DNA from: Corynebacterium afermentans subsp. afermentans
Lineage (GTDB): Bacteria > Actinomycetota > Actinomycetes > Mycobacteriales > Mycobacteriaceae
DNA length: 64,000 nt
Reading direction: 5' to 3'
Assembly: GCF_030408355.1 (NCBI RefSeq)
Contig: NZ_CP046606.1
Coordinates: forward strand, 806,001 to 870,000
In this document: positions 9,589 through 18,571 of the stretch, piece by piece
How the letters are laid out: every line of letters begins with the position of its first letter
Position numbering within the stretch: position 1 is the first letter of the stretch
Notes under the pieces: model-generated
What the model saw: only the letters and a program-made list of their open reading frames with translations
Told to the model about the DNA's origin: nothing
Database searches by the model: none
Made by a program: the position numbers and the translations under genes

Positions 9589-10830
9589 CTAATCTGCTTG
9601 CGTGGTGGACATGGAGGCGGCGGTAATGGAGCCGTCGCCGACGCGGATGCGCAGCTGCGATCCGGGCGGGGATTGGTCGATGGAGGTGACAACTTCGGCG
9701 TCTGAGCCGTCGCGCGGCAGCACCTGCACCACGGCGTAGCCGCGGGCAAGCGTTGCCGAGGGGCCCAAGGCGGAGACCTGGGCGCGCAGCCCGCGCACGT
9801 GCTGCGTTTCGCGCTGCAGCAGGTGGCTCACGTCGCGGCGGATCAGAGCGGTGGCGCGCTCGATCTCCTCGCGGCGGCGGTTGATGGCCATCATCGGGTC
9901 AGCGAGCGCGGGGCGCGTGCGCACCGAGGCCAGCCCGTCGCGCTCGCGTTGGACCCATCCGCGCAAGGCGGCGGCCATTCGGGCCCGCGCTTCGTCGATA
10001 AGCAATCGCTCCTGCGCCACGTCGGGGACCGCGCGCTTCGCCGCATCGGTCGGGGTGGCTGCGCGCACGTCCGCGACGTTGTCCAGCACCGGGTTGTCCG
10101 GCTCGTGGCCGATCGCGGAGATCACAGGAGTGCCAAGCTTAGCGACGGCACGCTGCAGCGCCTCCTCCGAAAAGGGCAGCAGATCCTCTACAGACCCGCC
10201 GCCGCGGGCGACGATGATCACGTCCACCTCGGGGTCCGCATCGAGCTTCTCGAGCGCCTCGATCACCGCAGGCACGGTGGTCGGGCCCTGGACCGGGGTG
10301 TTGATGGTTTCGAAGCGCACCTGCGGCCACCGGCCCTGCGCCACGGAGTGCACGTCGCGCTCGGCCGCGGAGCCGCGGCCGGTGATCAAACCGACCTTCC
10401 TGGGCAGGTAGGGCAGCGGCTTCTTGCGCGCGGGGTCGAACAAGCCCTCGGAAGCGAGCTGCTTGCGCAGCGCCTCGATGCGCGCCAGCAGCTCGCCCGC
10501 GCCGACGTGCCTGATCTCCGTGACGCGCATAGAGAAGGAGCCGCGGCCCGTATAAAAGGACGGTTTCCCCAGCACGACGACGCGGTCGCCGTCGTTGAGC
10601 GGCACCTGCATGCCCGTGAGCAGCGAAGTCTCCGCGGTGAGCTGGACGCTGGCCTGCTCCTGGGTGTCGCGCAGCGTGAGGTAGGAATACCGCCACGTTG
10701 GCTTTGTATTGACCTGGGTGAGCTGGCCCTCGATCCACAGCCAGCCGAGGCGTTCAATCCAACCCCTCACCGACGTGTTGAGCTTGGACACCGACCACGG
10801 CGATTCCGGCGAGCTCTTCGAATCTGCCAC
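9589..10830 (-). CDS. xseA: Exodeoxyribonuclease VII large subunit
   Basis: 413 residues from GTG 10830, chosen because AAAGGAG lies about 6 bases upstream and the product then starts [14 protein letters not shown]; the longer frame to 10881 lacks support. An N-terminal OB fold ([20 protein letters not shown]..., about 15-110) precedes the catalytic domain with [25 protein letters not shown] and SAIGHEPD, then a coiled coil that recruits XseB. It cuts single-stranded DNA in repair. Confidence 0.94.
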   Translation of the reverse strand: MADSKSSPESPWSVSKLNTSVRGWIERLGWLWIEGQLTQVNTKPTWRYSYLTLRDTQEQASVQLTAETSLLTGMQVPLNDGDRVVVLGKPSFYTGRGSFSMRVTEIRHVGAGELLARIEALRKQLASEGLFDPARKKPLPYLPRKVGLITGRGSAAERDVHSVAQGRWPQVRFETINTPVQGPTTVPAVIEALEKLDADPEVDVIIVARGGGSVEDLLPFSEEALQRAVAKLGTPVISAIGHEPDNPVLDNVADVRAATPTDAAKRAVPDVAQERLLIDEARARMAAALRGWVQRERDGLASVRTRPALADPMMAINRRREEIERATALIRRDVSHLLQRETQHVRGLRAQVSALGPSATLARGYAVVQVLPRDGSDAEVVTSIDQSPPGSQLRIRVGDGSITAASMSTTQAD

Positions 10831-10925
10831 CGCATGCTCCTTTCCATTAGACGGATGCCACGTTACCCGGCGAGCCGACACCGCCCGCCTATTGTTTTTG
10901 ACGCTGATTAGTTAGGGTTGGTTCC

Positions 10926-11903
10926 ATGACAGATCAGGGTAAAAAAGTCCTCCTCGCATCCCCCCGCGGCTACTGCGCTGGTGTCGACCGCGCAGTGGAG
11001 ACCGTAGAAAAGGCCCTGGAGAAGTACGGCGCACCCGTCTACGTGCGCAAAGAGATCGTGCACAACAAATACGTCGTGGAAACGCTGCAGGAGCGCGGCG
11101 TGATCTTCGTCGACGAGACCGACGAGGTGCCCGAAGGCGCCCACCTGGTGTTCTCCGCCCACGGCGTCTCGCCCGCGGTGCGCGACTCCGCCAAGAACCG
11201 TAACCTGCTCACCCTCGACGCTTCCTGCCCGCTGGTGACCAAGGTGCACAACGAGGCCAAGCGCTTCGCCCGAGACGGCTACCACATCCTGCTTGTCGGC
11301 CACGAGGGCCACGAGGAGGTCGAGGGCACCGCCGGTGAGGCCCCGGAGATCACGCATCTTGTCGACGGAGTGGACGGCGTGGACCGGCTGCCCGACTTCC
11401 CGGAAGACCAGAAGCTGGTGTGGCTGTCCCAGACCACGCTGTCGGTAGACGAGACCATGCTCATTGTGGACAAGCTGTACGAGCGCTACCCGAACCTGGA
11501 AAACCCGCCGAGCGACGACATCTGCTACGCCACCCAGAACCGCCAGGCCGCGGTCAAGGAGATCGCCCCGCGCTGCGAGCTGGTTATCGTGGTCGGCTCC
11601 CAGAATTCCTCGAACTCCCGCCGCCTAGTCGAGGTGGCGCTGGAGGCAGGCGCGAAGGAGTCGCACCTGGTGGACTACGCCTCTCAGGTCAAAGACGAGT
11701 GGTTCGACGGCGTTTCCACCGTCGGCGTGACCTCGGGCGCGTCCGTGCCGGAGATCCTGGTCAAGGAGCTGGTGGAGGAGCTCGCCCGCCGCGGCTACGC
11801 GGACGCGGAGGAAGTGACTACCACCGTGGAGACCATCACGTTCTCCCTGCCGCGCGATCTGCGCCTGCCGCGCCGCGAAACCCCGGCGGTAGCCCAGGGC
11901 TAG
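10926..11903 (+). CDS. ispH: 4-Hydroxy-3-methylbut-2-enyl diphosphate reductase
   Basis: 325 residues. The three iron-sulfur cysteines are in [18 protein letters not shown] and [12 protein letters not shown], and TQ (CYATQNRQ) is the active-site region. It makes IPP and DMAPP in the last step of the MEP isoprenoid pathway, feeding menaquinone, carotenoids and lipid carriers. It is divergent from xseA, as in other corynebacteria. Confidence 0.96.
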   Translation: MTDQGKKVLLASPRGYCAGVDRAVETVEKALEKYGAPVYVRKEIVHNKYVVETLQERGVIFVDETDEVPEGAHLVFSAHGVSPAVRDSAKNRNLLTLDASCPLVTKVHNEAKRFARDGYHILLVGHEGHEEVEGTAGEAPEITHLVDGVDGVDRLPDFPEDQKLVWLSQTTLSVDETMLIVDKLYERYPNLENPPSDDICYATQNRQAAVKEIAPRCELVIVVGSQNSSNSRRLVEVALEAGAKESHLVDYASQVKDEWFDGVSTVGVTSGASVPEILVKELVEELARRGYADAEEVTTTVETITFSLPRDLRLPRRETPAVAQG

Positions 11904-11907
11904 AGCG

Positions 11908-12594
11908 TTACCCCTTGTAGAGGTCCTCGCCGAGCCGGTCCGCGATCGAGGTGGAGCCGGACCGCGGGGACCTTTTCTGTGTGCGCTCGGCCCGCTGAGT
12001 GCGTTCAGTGCGCTTCACGCTGCGTTCCGTATCCGCGCGGCGCAAAAGCTCGTCCACTGACACGGCCTTGGCGCGCTCGCGCGCGCGGCGGCCTTCAGAA
12101 TTCGTGCGGCGGTTGCTGCGGTTGATCCGGGTGCGCTCAGCGGTCTCGCGGCGCACCAGCTGTTCGTTGTGGCGCTTGATCAAGCGGATGCGCGCGAACG
12201 CAATAATGATGGAGCCCAGCGTGACAGCGAACAGCACCGGGAATAATTCGGTGACCGGGTAGAACACCAGGAGCAGCGCGGCCTTGCCCGAGGAGCCTCC
12301 TGCTGCGATCTGGTCGCGCGACATCACCCAGCCGGCGAGGACCACCGCGGTAACGAACAAGATCGGTGCGCTTGCCACGTTGAGGAACAGGCCGCGCGGA
12401 TTGACCAGGGTGGACACCACAATCACCGCGACGGCGTAGAGGGCCAGAAACGGCCAGCCGATCACGCCGGTGGACAGCGAAAGCAGCGCGCCAGTAAACA
12501 GCGCGGCGAAAACGATGCCAATGCCGGACCCCGTGGGCAACCCGTGAAACGTTGCGGACGGGGAGGTTGAGTTCCGGTGAGAGACATGCGACAC
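11908..12594 (-). CDS. DUF6542 domain membrane protein
   Basis: 228 residues from GTG 12594. Four membrane helices follow GLPTGSGIGIVFAALFTGALLS; then a long basic tail (about 140-228) repeating RxER/RTERTQRAERTQ. This matches the actinobacterial DUF6542 architecture between ispH and the rmuC/ychF group. Function unknown. The start lies 11 bases after the rmuC stop, so it is probably co-transcribed with rmuC. Confidence 0.78.
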   Translation of the reverse strand: MSHVSHRNSTSPSATFHGLPTGSGIGIVFAALFTGALLSLSTGVIGWPFLALYAVAVIVVSTLVNPRGLFLNVASAPILFVTAVVLAGWVMSRDQIAAGGSSGKAALLLVFYPVTELFPVLFAVTLGSIIIAFARIRLIKRHNEQLVRRETAERTRINRSNRRTNSEGRRARERAKAVSVDELLRRADTERSVKRTERTQRAERTQKRSPRSGSTSIADRLGEDLYKG

Positions 12595-12605
12595 GCCAGA
12601 CGAGT

Positions 12606-13652
12606 CTACTCCCCGGTGTTCTCGGCGGCGTGCCGGGCACGCGAAGAGACCGGTTTCAGTGCCGGGGCCTCGCCGCGCCGCGACGGCACCTGCGCCTCTT
12701 CGAGCTTGCGGGCGGTGACCATCACGCGCGAATCCATCGACGCCAGCGTGGCGTTGTACGCCTCCACCGCCTTGTCCAGCGAAGCGCCGACCCGGTTGTA
12801 GTGCTCCGCCATGGTGGCGAGGCGCTGGTGCAGCTGGCCGCCCAGGCGCTGGATCTCCTTCGCTGCGTGGTTCAGCGATTCCTGCCGCCACCCCAGCGCC
12901 ACAGTGCGCAGCAGCGCGAACAGGGTGGTGGGGGTGGCGATGACCACGTCTCGGGCAAAGGCGTAATCCAGAAGCTCGGGGTCGATGGAAAGCGCGGCGT
13001 CCAGAAACGGGTCCGCCGGCACGAACAGCACTACAAACTCCGGGGTGGGCTGGAACGCCTCAATGTAGGACTTCGCCGACAAGGTGTCCACGTGCGCGCG
13101 CACCAGGTGGGCGTGGCGGCGCATGAACGCCTGGCGCTCCTCCGGGTCCTCGGTGCCGAGCGCATCCAAATACGCCTGGAAGGGCACCTTCGCGTCGACG
13201 ACGATGTTTCGGCCCTGTGTGAGGCGGATGATCATGTCGGGGCGGACACGTGAGCCGTCGATAAGCATGTGCTCCTGGGTGTCAAAGTCGACGTGCTCGA
13301 GCATGCCGCCGAGCTCAACCACCCGCTCGAGCTGGATTTCGCCCCAGCGGCCGCGGGTTTGCGGGGAGCGCAGGGCGGTGATGAGCTGGTCGGTGCGGTC
13401 GCCCAAGCGTGCGGACGTGCGCCCGATCGCCTGGACCTGGCCCGCCAGCGAGGACGCGGAGACGGCCTGCTGCTTGTCCATCTCTTCGAGCTGCTCGCGC
13501 ATGTCTTTCAGCGCGCGGGCGACTGGGCGCAGGTCCTGCGGCGGCTGTTGCGGGGTGGAGCGGCGCATCCAGGCGGCGCCGGTGAACACGCCGGCGATGA
13601 AGCCCGCGAGCAGGCCGGTGGCGAGGAGCAAAAGCACGGTGGCGGTCGACAT
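12606..13652 (-). CDS. rmuC: DNA recombination protein RmuC
   Basis: 348 residues: an N-terminal membrane helix (VLLLLATGLLAGFIAGVF), a short coiled coil and the RmuC domain with RGRWGEIQLERVVELGGM and VVDAKVPFQAYLDA. The family has a PD-(D/E)xK-like fold and limits DNA inversions at short repeats. It is shorter than E. coli RmuC because the coiled coil is reduced, as is usual in actinobacteria. Confidence 0.9.
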   Translation of the reverse strand: MSTATVLLLLATGLLAGFIAGVFTGAAWMRRSTPQQPPQDLRPVARALKDMREQLEEMDKQQAVSASSLAGQVQAIGRTSARLGDRTDQLITALRSPQTRGRWGEIQLERVVELGGMLEHVDFDTQEHMLIDGSRVRPDMIIRLTQGRNIVVDAKVPFQAYLDALGTEDPEERQAFMRRHAHLVRAHVDTLSAKSYIEAFQPTPEFVVLFVPADPFLDAALSIDPELLDYAFARDVVIATPTTLFALLRTVALGWRQESLNHAAKEIQRLGGQLHQRLATMAEHYNRVGASLDKAVEAYNATLASMDSRVMVTARKLEEAQVPSRRGEAPALKPVSSRARHAAENTGE

Positions 13653-13683
13653 AGCTGGCAGTCAACCACACCCGCCCGACACG

Positions 13684-15063
13684 CTAACGCTCGGGTTCGC
13701 TCATATGTTCGCCTGGGGTGTCCTTGCTGCTGTCGCCGGACTGCCACCCGCGCAACCGTTCAAGGCCACTGTCGCGCAGTTTGCGCAGGCTGGAGGTGCC
13801 GAAGCGCTCGGTGCGCTCGTCTGTTTCCTCGTCCGCCACGGGCGCGTTGACCCATTCGCGCTCGCCGCGCCACTCCTGGCGTTTGTGTACGGACTCTTTC
13901 TCCACGATCTCCGCGATGACGCGGCCCTCGTCGGTGGCGAACTCGATGTCGTGCGCTCCCAGCTCGCCGGCGTTGATGCGCAGCACCTCCAGCAGGTAGC
14001 GGTACGCCACCGCGACCATCGCCGCAGCCGGCACCGCGAAGAAACCGCCGACAAGGCCGAACAGTGCGCCGCCGACGGTCACGGAGACCAGCACGATCAC
14101 CGGGTGCAGGTTCATCGCGCGCGACTGCAGCATGGGGGAGAGCACGTTGCCCTCCAGCTGCTGGGTGGCCAGCACGATCGCCAGTACGATCAACGCCTTG
14201 GTGAACCCGAGTGTGACCAGCGCGATCAGCACCGCCAACGCGCCTGCCACCACGGCGCCGACGATCGGGATGAAGCCGGCCACAAACGTGATCAGCGCGA
14301 GCGTGAACGCCATTGGCACGCCCACGATCGCGATGCCGGTGCCGATGATGATCGCGTCCACCAGGGAGCACACCGCCTGCGCGCGGATGAAGCCGGACAG
14401 GGTGTTCCAGGCGCGGGTGAGCAGCTCCGTCAGGTACAGGCCGGTGCGGCCGCCGGTGGCGGAGCGCAGCCACGGCAGGAAGCGGTGGCCGTCCTTGAGG
14501 AAGAAGAAGGTGAGCACGAACAGCACCATCAGCGTCACCGACAGCCCGGCCGCGGTGTTGATGCCGGAGAACACCCCGCCGGCGATCGCGCCCGCCTGGT
14601 TCTGGATCCACCGCTGGATCTCGTTGACGCCCTCGTTGAGGTTTTCCGGGTCCATGTTCAGCGGCGGGCCCTGCGCCCACAGCTGCAGGCGCTGAATGCC
14701 CTCGAACGCCTGGATATACAACAGGCGCGATTGCCCCACCAGGTCGGGGGCGATGAGCATGCCGATAAACGCCAGCACCCCGAAGAACAACAGCATCGTC
14801 AGCAGGGCTGCGAGGCTGGAGGGGACCCTGTGGCGTCGTAAGGCAGCTGCGATGGGGGCGAGCACGGTGCACACGATGAGCGCGAGCACGACCGGCAAAA
14901 AGCCTGCCCAAAACGCGCCGATGAGCTGGCCCACCGCGTACAAAAACACGGCGATGACCAGGATGCGCAGCGTGAACTTCGCCGCGGAAGCGATCCAGTC
15001 GTTGAACACAACGTTGCGGTCCACGCGGTCGTCGCGCACGGGGGTCTGGATCGGTTCACTCAC
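13684..15063 (-). CDS. AI-2E family (PF01594) membrane permease
   Basis: 459 residues from GTG 15063 (VSEPIQTPV). About eight membrane helices, with the family block FVAGFIPIVGAVVAGALAVLIAL. Members include TqsA-like exporters and sodium/proton antiporters; the substrate is unknown. The C-terminal 100 residues are a charged cytosolic tail. CACAAT seven bases before the GTG suggests a leaderless start. The gene is divergent from ychF. Confidence 0.85.
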   Translation of the reverse strand: MSEPIQTPVRDDRVDRNVVFNDWIASAAKFTLRILVIAVFLYAVGQLIGAFWAGFLPVVLALIVCTVLAPIAAALRRHRVPSSLAALLTMLLFFGVLAFIGMLIAPDLVGQSRLLYIQAFEGIQRLQLWAQGPPLNMDPENLNEGVNEIQRWIQNQAGAIAGGVFSGINTAAGLSVTLMVLFVLTFFFLKDGHRFLPWLRSATGGRTGLYLTELLTRAWNTLSGFIRAQAVCSLVDAIIIGTGIAIVGVPMAFTLALITFVAGFIPIVGAVVAGALAVLIALVTLGFTKALIVLAIVLATQQLEGNVLSPMLQSRAMNLHPVIVLVSVTVGGALFGLVGGFFAVPAAAMVAVAYRYLLEVLRINAGELGAHDIEFATDEGRVIAEIVEKESVHKRQEWRGEREWVNAPVADEETDERTERFGTSSLRKLRDSGLERLRGWQSGDSSKDTPGEHMSEPER

Positions 15064-15143
15064 GCGCACTATTGTGCACCATTGCATTTTGCTTTGCGAC
15101 GGCCCACCTCACGGCCCCCTCCGAACCTCGCGCAAGCCTCCGC

Positions 15144-15149
15144 TAGGAT
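15144..15149 (+). promoter_or_regulatory. -10 box of a leaderless ychF promoter
   Basis: TAGGAT ends 8 bases before GTG 15158 and no Shine-Dalgarno sequence is present, so transcription probably starts at or beside the start codon. Confidence 0.6.
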
Positions 15150-15157
15150 GTTGCGAC

Positions 15158-16246
15158 GTGAGCCTTACTCTTGGAATTGTCGGTCTGCCCAACGTTGGCA
15201 AGTCCACCCTGTTTAACGCCCTGACGCGCAACGAGGTGCTTGCCGCGAACTACCCGTTCGCCACCATCGAGCCCAACGTGGGCCTGGTGGAGCTGCCGGA
15301 TCCGCGCCTGGACCGCCTGGCGGAAATCTTCGACTCGGAGCGCGTGCTGCCCGCCACGGTGTCCTTCGTAGACATCGCCGGCATTGTCAAGGGCGCCTCC
15401 GAAGGCGAAGGTATGGGCAACGCGTTTCTGGCCAACATCCGCGAGGCGGACGCGATCTGCCAGGTCGTGCGCGCGTTTTCCAACGACAACGTCATCCACG
15501 TCGACGGCAAAGTCGACCCGTCCTCGGACATCGAGGTCATCAACACCGAGCTGATCCTCGCCGACCTGCAGACCATTGAAAAGGCCCTGCCGCGCCTGGA
15601 AAAGGACGGCCGCAAGGACAAGGACATCGCCGCCCAGGCCGAGGAGGCCAAGAAGGCCCAGGCCGTGCTCGAAGACGGCCGCACGCTCTTCGCCGCCTCC
15701 AAGGGCGGGGAAGTGGACCTTGCGCTGCTGCACCACCTGCACCTGATGACGGCGAAGCCGTTCCTCTACGTGTTCAACTCCGACGAGGACGTCCTCACCG
15801 ACGACGCGCGCAAGCAGGAGCTACGCGACCTGGTCGCCCCCGCCGAGGCGGTGTTCCTGGATGCCCAGACTGAGACGGAGCTTTTGGAGCTTGACGACGA
15901 AGACGCCGCCGAGCTCCTCGCCGCCGTCGGCCAGGACGAACCGGGCCTGCAGACCCTGGCGAAGGCCGGCTTCGACACCCTCGGCCTGCAGACCTACCTC
16001 ACCGCAGGCCCGAAGGAGGCCCGCGCCTGGACGATCCGCAAGGGCGACACCGCCCCGAAGGCCGCCGGCGTGATCCACTCCGACTTTGAAAAGGGCTTCA
16101 TCAAGGCCGAGATCGTCGGTTTCGACGACCTGGACGCGGCCGGCTCCATGGCCGAGGCCCGCGCCGCCGGCAAGGTCCGCCAGGAAGGCAAGGACTACGT
16201 CATGGTCGATGGCGACGTCGTGGAGTTTCGTTTCAATGTAACCTAA
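15158..16246 (+). CDS. ychF: Redox-regulated ATPase / ribosome-associated YchF (OLA1)
   Basis: 362 residues, near the 363 of E. coli YchF. The P-loop is GLPNVGKSTLFNALT, the G3 region DIAGIVKGASEGEGMGN, and the C-terminal TGS domain includes AWTIRKGDTAPKAAGVIHSD, ending VVEFRFNVT. It is a cytosolic OBG-type P-loop protein that prefers ATP and binds ribosomes. The accessory island begins just after its stop, so its 3' end may be the integration target, with the last residues rebuilt by the insert. Confidence 0.95.
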   Translation: MSLTLGIVGLPNVGKSTLFNALTRNEVLAANYPFATIEPNVGLVELPDPRLDRLAEIFDSERVLPATVSFVDIAGIVKGASEGEGMGNAFLANIREADAICQVVRAFSNDNVIHVDGKVDPSSDIEVINTELILADLQTIEKALPRLEKDGRKDKDIAAQAEEAKKAQAVLEDGRTLFAASKGGEVDLALLHHLHLMTAKPFLYVFNSDEDVLTDDARKQELRDLVAPAEAVFLDAQTETELLELDDEDAAELLAAVGQDEPGLQTLAKAGFDTLGLQTYLTAGPKEARAWTIRKGDTAPKAAGVIHSDFEKGFIKAEIVGFDDLDAAGSMAEARAAGKVRQEGKDYVMVDGDVVEFRFNVT

Positions 16247-16249
16247 ATG

Positions 16250-16263
16250 CGCTATGAATAGCG
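16250..16263. promoter_or_regulatory. Palindrome between ychF and the recombinase gene
   Basis: CGCTAT (16250-16255) and ATAGCG (16258-16263) with a 2-base spacer lie directly before ATG 16265. The site may be an autoregulatory operator, part of the attachment site, or both; TATGAAT inside it could be the -10 of a leaderless promoter. Confidence 0.4.
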
Positions 16264-16264
16264 T

Positions 16265-17776
16265 ATGACTACACGTGCTGCTATTTACCTCCGTATCTCG
16301 CTAGATGCTGCCATGGACGGCCTCGCCATCGACCGGCAGCGTCAGGACTGCGAAGCCCTCGCCGAGCAACGCGGCTGGGACGTCGTGCATACCTACGTCG
16401 ATCAATCGATCTCTGCATCAAAGAAGGACGTGGACCGTCCCGACTACGACGCGATGGTGGCGTCCTTTGAGCGCGGCGAGATCGACGCGATCATTTGCTG
16501 GGACCTCGACCGCCTCACACGACAGCCCGCGCAGCTCGAAGAGTGGATCGACAGGGCGGAAGAGCAGGGGCTGAAACTCGTCACCGCGAACGGTGATGCT
16601 GACCTTGCCACCGACGGCGGCAGAATGTACGCGCGTATCAAAGCAGCCGTGGCGCGCGGCGAGATCGAACGCAAAAGCATGCGCCAATCCCGTGCGCAAC
16701 AGCAGCGCGCCGAGCAGGGCCGCTGGTACTCCGGCGGTGTGCGCCCGATCGGCTACACCTCCACCGGCGAGATCATCCCATCCGAAGCCGCCGCCGTGCT
16801 CGGTATGTTCCGCGCTGTCGAGAGGGGCAACTCCATGCGCGACATTGCGCGCGCCTTATCTGGGGTCGATCAACCGGGCTTGCCGGACATTCCGACCACG
16901 CCGCGCCATATGCACACCGTGATCACAGAGCGCAACGCACGCCGTCGCGCTGCTGGCCAGGAAGAAAAGTCGGTTCCCGACGCGCAGCCGTGGGCTTACA
17001 CGTCGTTGCACTCGATCCTGCGCAACCCCGTGTATGCCGGTTACTCCACCTATAAGAAGGCCAAGCGCAAAGGCGTGAAGAACAAATACCGCCGTGTCAC
17101 GCATATCGTCCGCGACCCCGATACCGGCGAGCCGGTGAAAGGGCAGTGGGAGCCGATCGTCACACCCGATTTGTGGTGGCGTGTGCAAAACGTGCTCGAT
17201 GATCCCGACCGGCTGACAAACAAGGAGCGCCGGAACACTCGCCGCCATCTCGGTTCGGGTCTGTATGTCTGCGACGAGTGTGGCAACCCCGTGCACACGC
17301 ATGCCGACCGCTACCGCTGCGCGGCCTGTGGCTTAGTGCGCACTCACAGCGTCGATGATTTTGTGCTCGCCGTGATCCGCGCCCGCCTTGGCCGTGACGA
17401 CCTAGCAGACCTGTTGCCAACTGCGGATGACGACGAGGTCGACGCCATCGACGACGAACTCGCTGAGCTTCGCGCAAAGCTCGCCCGCGTCCAGGCTGAC
17501 TACGACGAGGAGCTTATCGAGGCCCGTGACCTCAAGCGCGCGCGAAACCGTTATGAGCCGCAGATCGAGAAACTCGAAACGCGCCGTGCCCGCCTTGCTG
17601 GCGCATCGGCGCTGCTCGACACAACCGGCTACGCCTCGCCCGTGGACGCCTTCGACAACGCAGAGCTTGCCGTGCAGCGTCGAGTCATCAACACCCTGTG
17701 CCAGGTGCGCCTGCGCCGTGGCGTGCGCGGCACCAAGACCTTCAACCCTGAATCGGTGCAGATCGTGTGGAACTAG
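16265..17776 (+). CDS. Large serine recombinase (integrase)
   Basis: 503 residues. The N-terminal resolvase domain (1-150) has the catalytic Ser in IYLRISLD and the conserved CWDLDRLTRQP and RMYARIKAAVARGEIERKS blocks. The recombinase domain (about 160-290) includes the SLHSILRNPVYAGY motif. A zinc ribbon (CDECGNPVH...CAACG) and a coiled coil (about 390-445) follow. This is the layout of phage and ICE serine integrases that join attP and attB without a host factor. It is the first gene of the accessory island, 18 bases after ychF, with no visible ribosome site. Confidence 0.93.
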   Translation: MTTRAAIYLRISLDAAMDGLAIDRQRQDCEALAEQRGWDVVHTYVDQSISASKKDVDRPDYDAMVASFERGEIDAIICWDLDRLTRQPAQLEEWIDRAEEQGLKLVTANGDADLATDGGRMYARIKAAVARGEIERKSMRQSRAQQQRAEQGRWYSGGVRPIGYTSTGEIIPSEAAAVLGMFRAVERGNSMRDIARALSGVDQPGLPDIPTTPRHMHTVITERNARRRAAGQEEKSVPDAQPWAYTSLHSILRNPVYAGYSTYKKAKRKGVKNKYRRVTHIVRDPDTGEPVKGQWEPIVTPDLWWRVQNVLDDPDRLTNKERRNTRRHLGSGLYVCDECGNPVHTHADRYRCAACGLVRTHSVDDFVLAVIRARLGRDDLADLLPTADDDEVDAIDDELAELRAKLARVQADYDEELIEARDLKRARNRYEPQIEKLETRRARLAGASALLDTTGYASPVDAFDNAELAVQRRVINTLCQVRLRRGVRGTKTFNPESVQIVWN

Positions 17777-18140
17777 GTTGCAGTGTGTGACACGTCAACA
17801 ATCGCGCGCATGTGCTGCGCCTTAGGGGCGGCCTAAGCAAGCGCACGACACCGTGCGCTTGCGGCGTGCGAAACTAGGCAGGAGTTTCGCGCAGCTGACG
17901 TTGGCGAGGATGACGTCAGAAGAGAGCAAGGACGAAAGGGCGTGTTGCGGGCAACCCCACTCCGTACGGGGTGAATCCAAGACATAGCGGACCAAGGACA
18001 ACCAACGCCCTCCCGAGCCTAAGGCCTGTGAAAAGTACCAATATAATTAGAAAACTGGTTCTATTCCCATTTGTATTCACTTAGGATAGTCTCCCTTTTG
18101 AGGCAATCCCGCCTCATTTCCTCTCTCAAAGGAGACTGTT
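17777..18140. other. Gene-free structured stretch between recombinase and bacteriocin genes
   Basis: No convincing gene. It holds a perfect 10-bp inverted repeat (17837-17846 / 17853-17862, loop GACACC) without a following T run, and a second GC-rich section at about 17936-18013. There AGGGCGT and ACGCCCT can close over an inner CCCC/GGGG hairpin, which reads like a folded RNA. The bacteriocin promoter region lies at the right end. The stretch could also contain the phage-type attachment site. Confidence 0.45.
18089..18136 (+). promoter_or_regulatory. Leader hairpin that can hide the bacteriocin ribosome site
   Basis: GTCTCCCTTT (18089-18098) can pair with AAAGGAGAC (18128-18136), which contains the ribosome-binding site of the bacteriocin gene; an inner stem TGAGGC / GCCTCA (18099-18104 / 18111-18116) supports it. 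A -10 candidate TAGGAT lies at 18082-18087, so transcription may start inside the left arm, which would weaken the outer stem. Confidence 0.4.
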
Positions 18141-18566
18141 ATGACCCCCAAAAAGCGCACTCGGCAGTTTGCAGCGCTGCTGATTGCCGCTGCTCTGAGC
18201 GTTTCCGTATCTAACTCAGCCGTTGCTTCCGCAGAAGAATTCCAAGACCACGGCGCCAAGGGAGGCTTTGCTTCCGGTGTGATGGCCGAGCTACTCGGCG
18301 AGGCAGCACCAGCCATCACAACCTACTGGGCATCTGTCGGCCGGAAAGTTCGCTACCCTGCAGGTGGCGGTACCTGGGAGTACGGATTCTGGGACGCTAA
18401 GGCGCGTTCTTATTTCACCGTGAATCGGTGCCATACTTCGACTGTGACCGTCAACGACAGAACGCAACGAAGCATCAACACCCGCGGCGGCCAGAAGTCG
18501 ATCGCCGAGCTTTGGGCAACGAATTTGCCGGGCACTAAGGACAGCTACTACTACGACTTCTGCTAG
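18141..18566 (+). CDS. Lactococcin 972 family bacteriocin precursor
   Basis: 141 residues: a Sec signal peptide (KRTRQFAALLIAAALSVSVS...AVASAEE) and a mature part of about 110 residues with the family pattern VRYPAGGGTWEYGFWD...SYFTVNRCHTSTV...SYYYDFC. Lactococcin 972 members are secreted, inhibit septum formation through lipid II, and use no double-glycine leader. Two Cys (NRCHTS and the final residue) could pair, a feature not found in lactococcin 972 itself. Followed by the family's membrane and ABC genes in one operon; a strong AAAGGAG precedes the ATG. Confidence 0.85.
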   Translation: MTPKKRTRQFAALLIAAALSVSVSNSAVASAEEFQDHGAKGGFASGVMAELLGEAAPAITTYWASVGRKVRYPAGGGTWEYGFWDAKARSYFTVNRCHTSTVTVNDRTQRSINTRGGQKSIAELWATNLPGTKDSYYYDFC

Positions 18567-18571
18567 AACTC

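Noticed and set aside
13084..14841. 585-codon plus-strand frame opposite rmuC and the AI-2E permease
   Set aside because: It runs across two real minus-strand genes and has antisense-type composition (His/Gln/Arg rich).
17960..18010. Group I intron core (AAGACATAG word)
   Set aside because: The P7/R element and other core parts are missing and no split gene is present.
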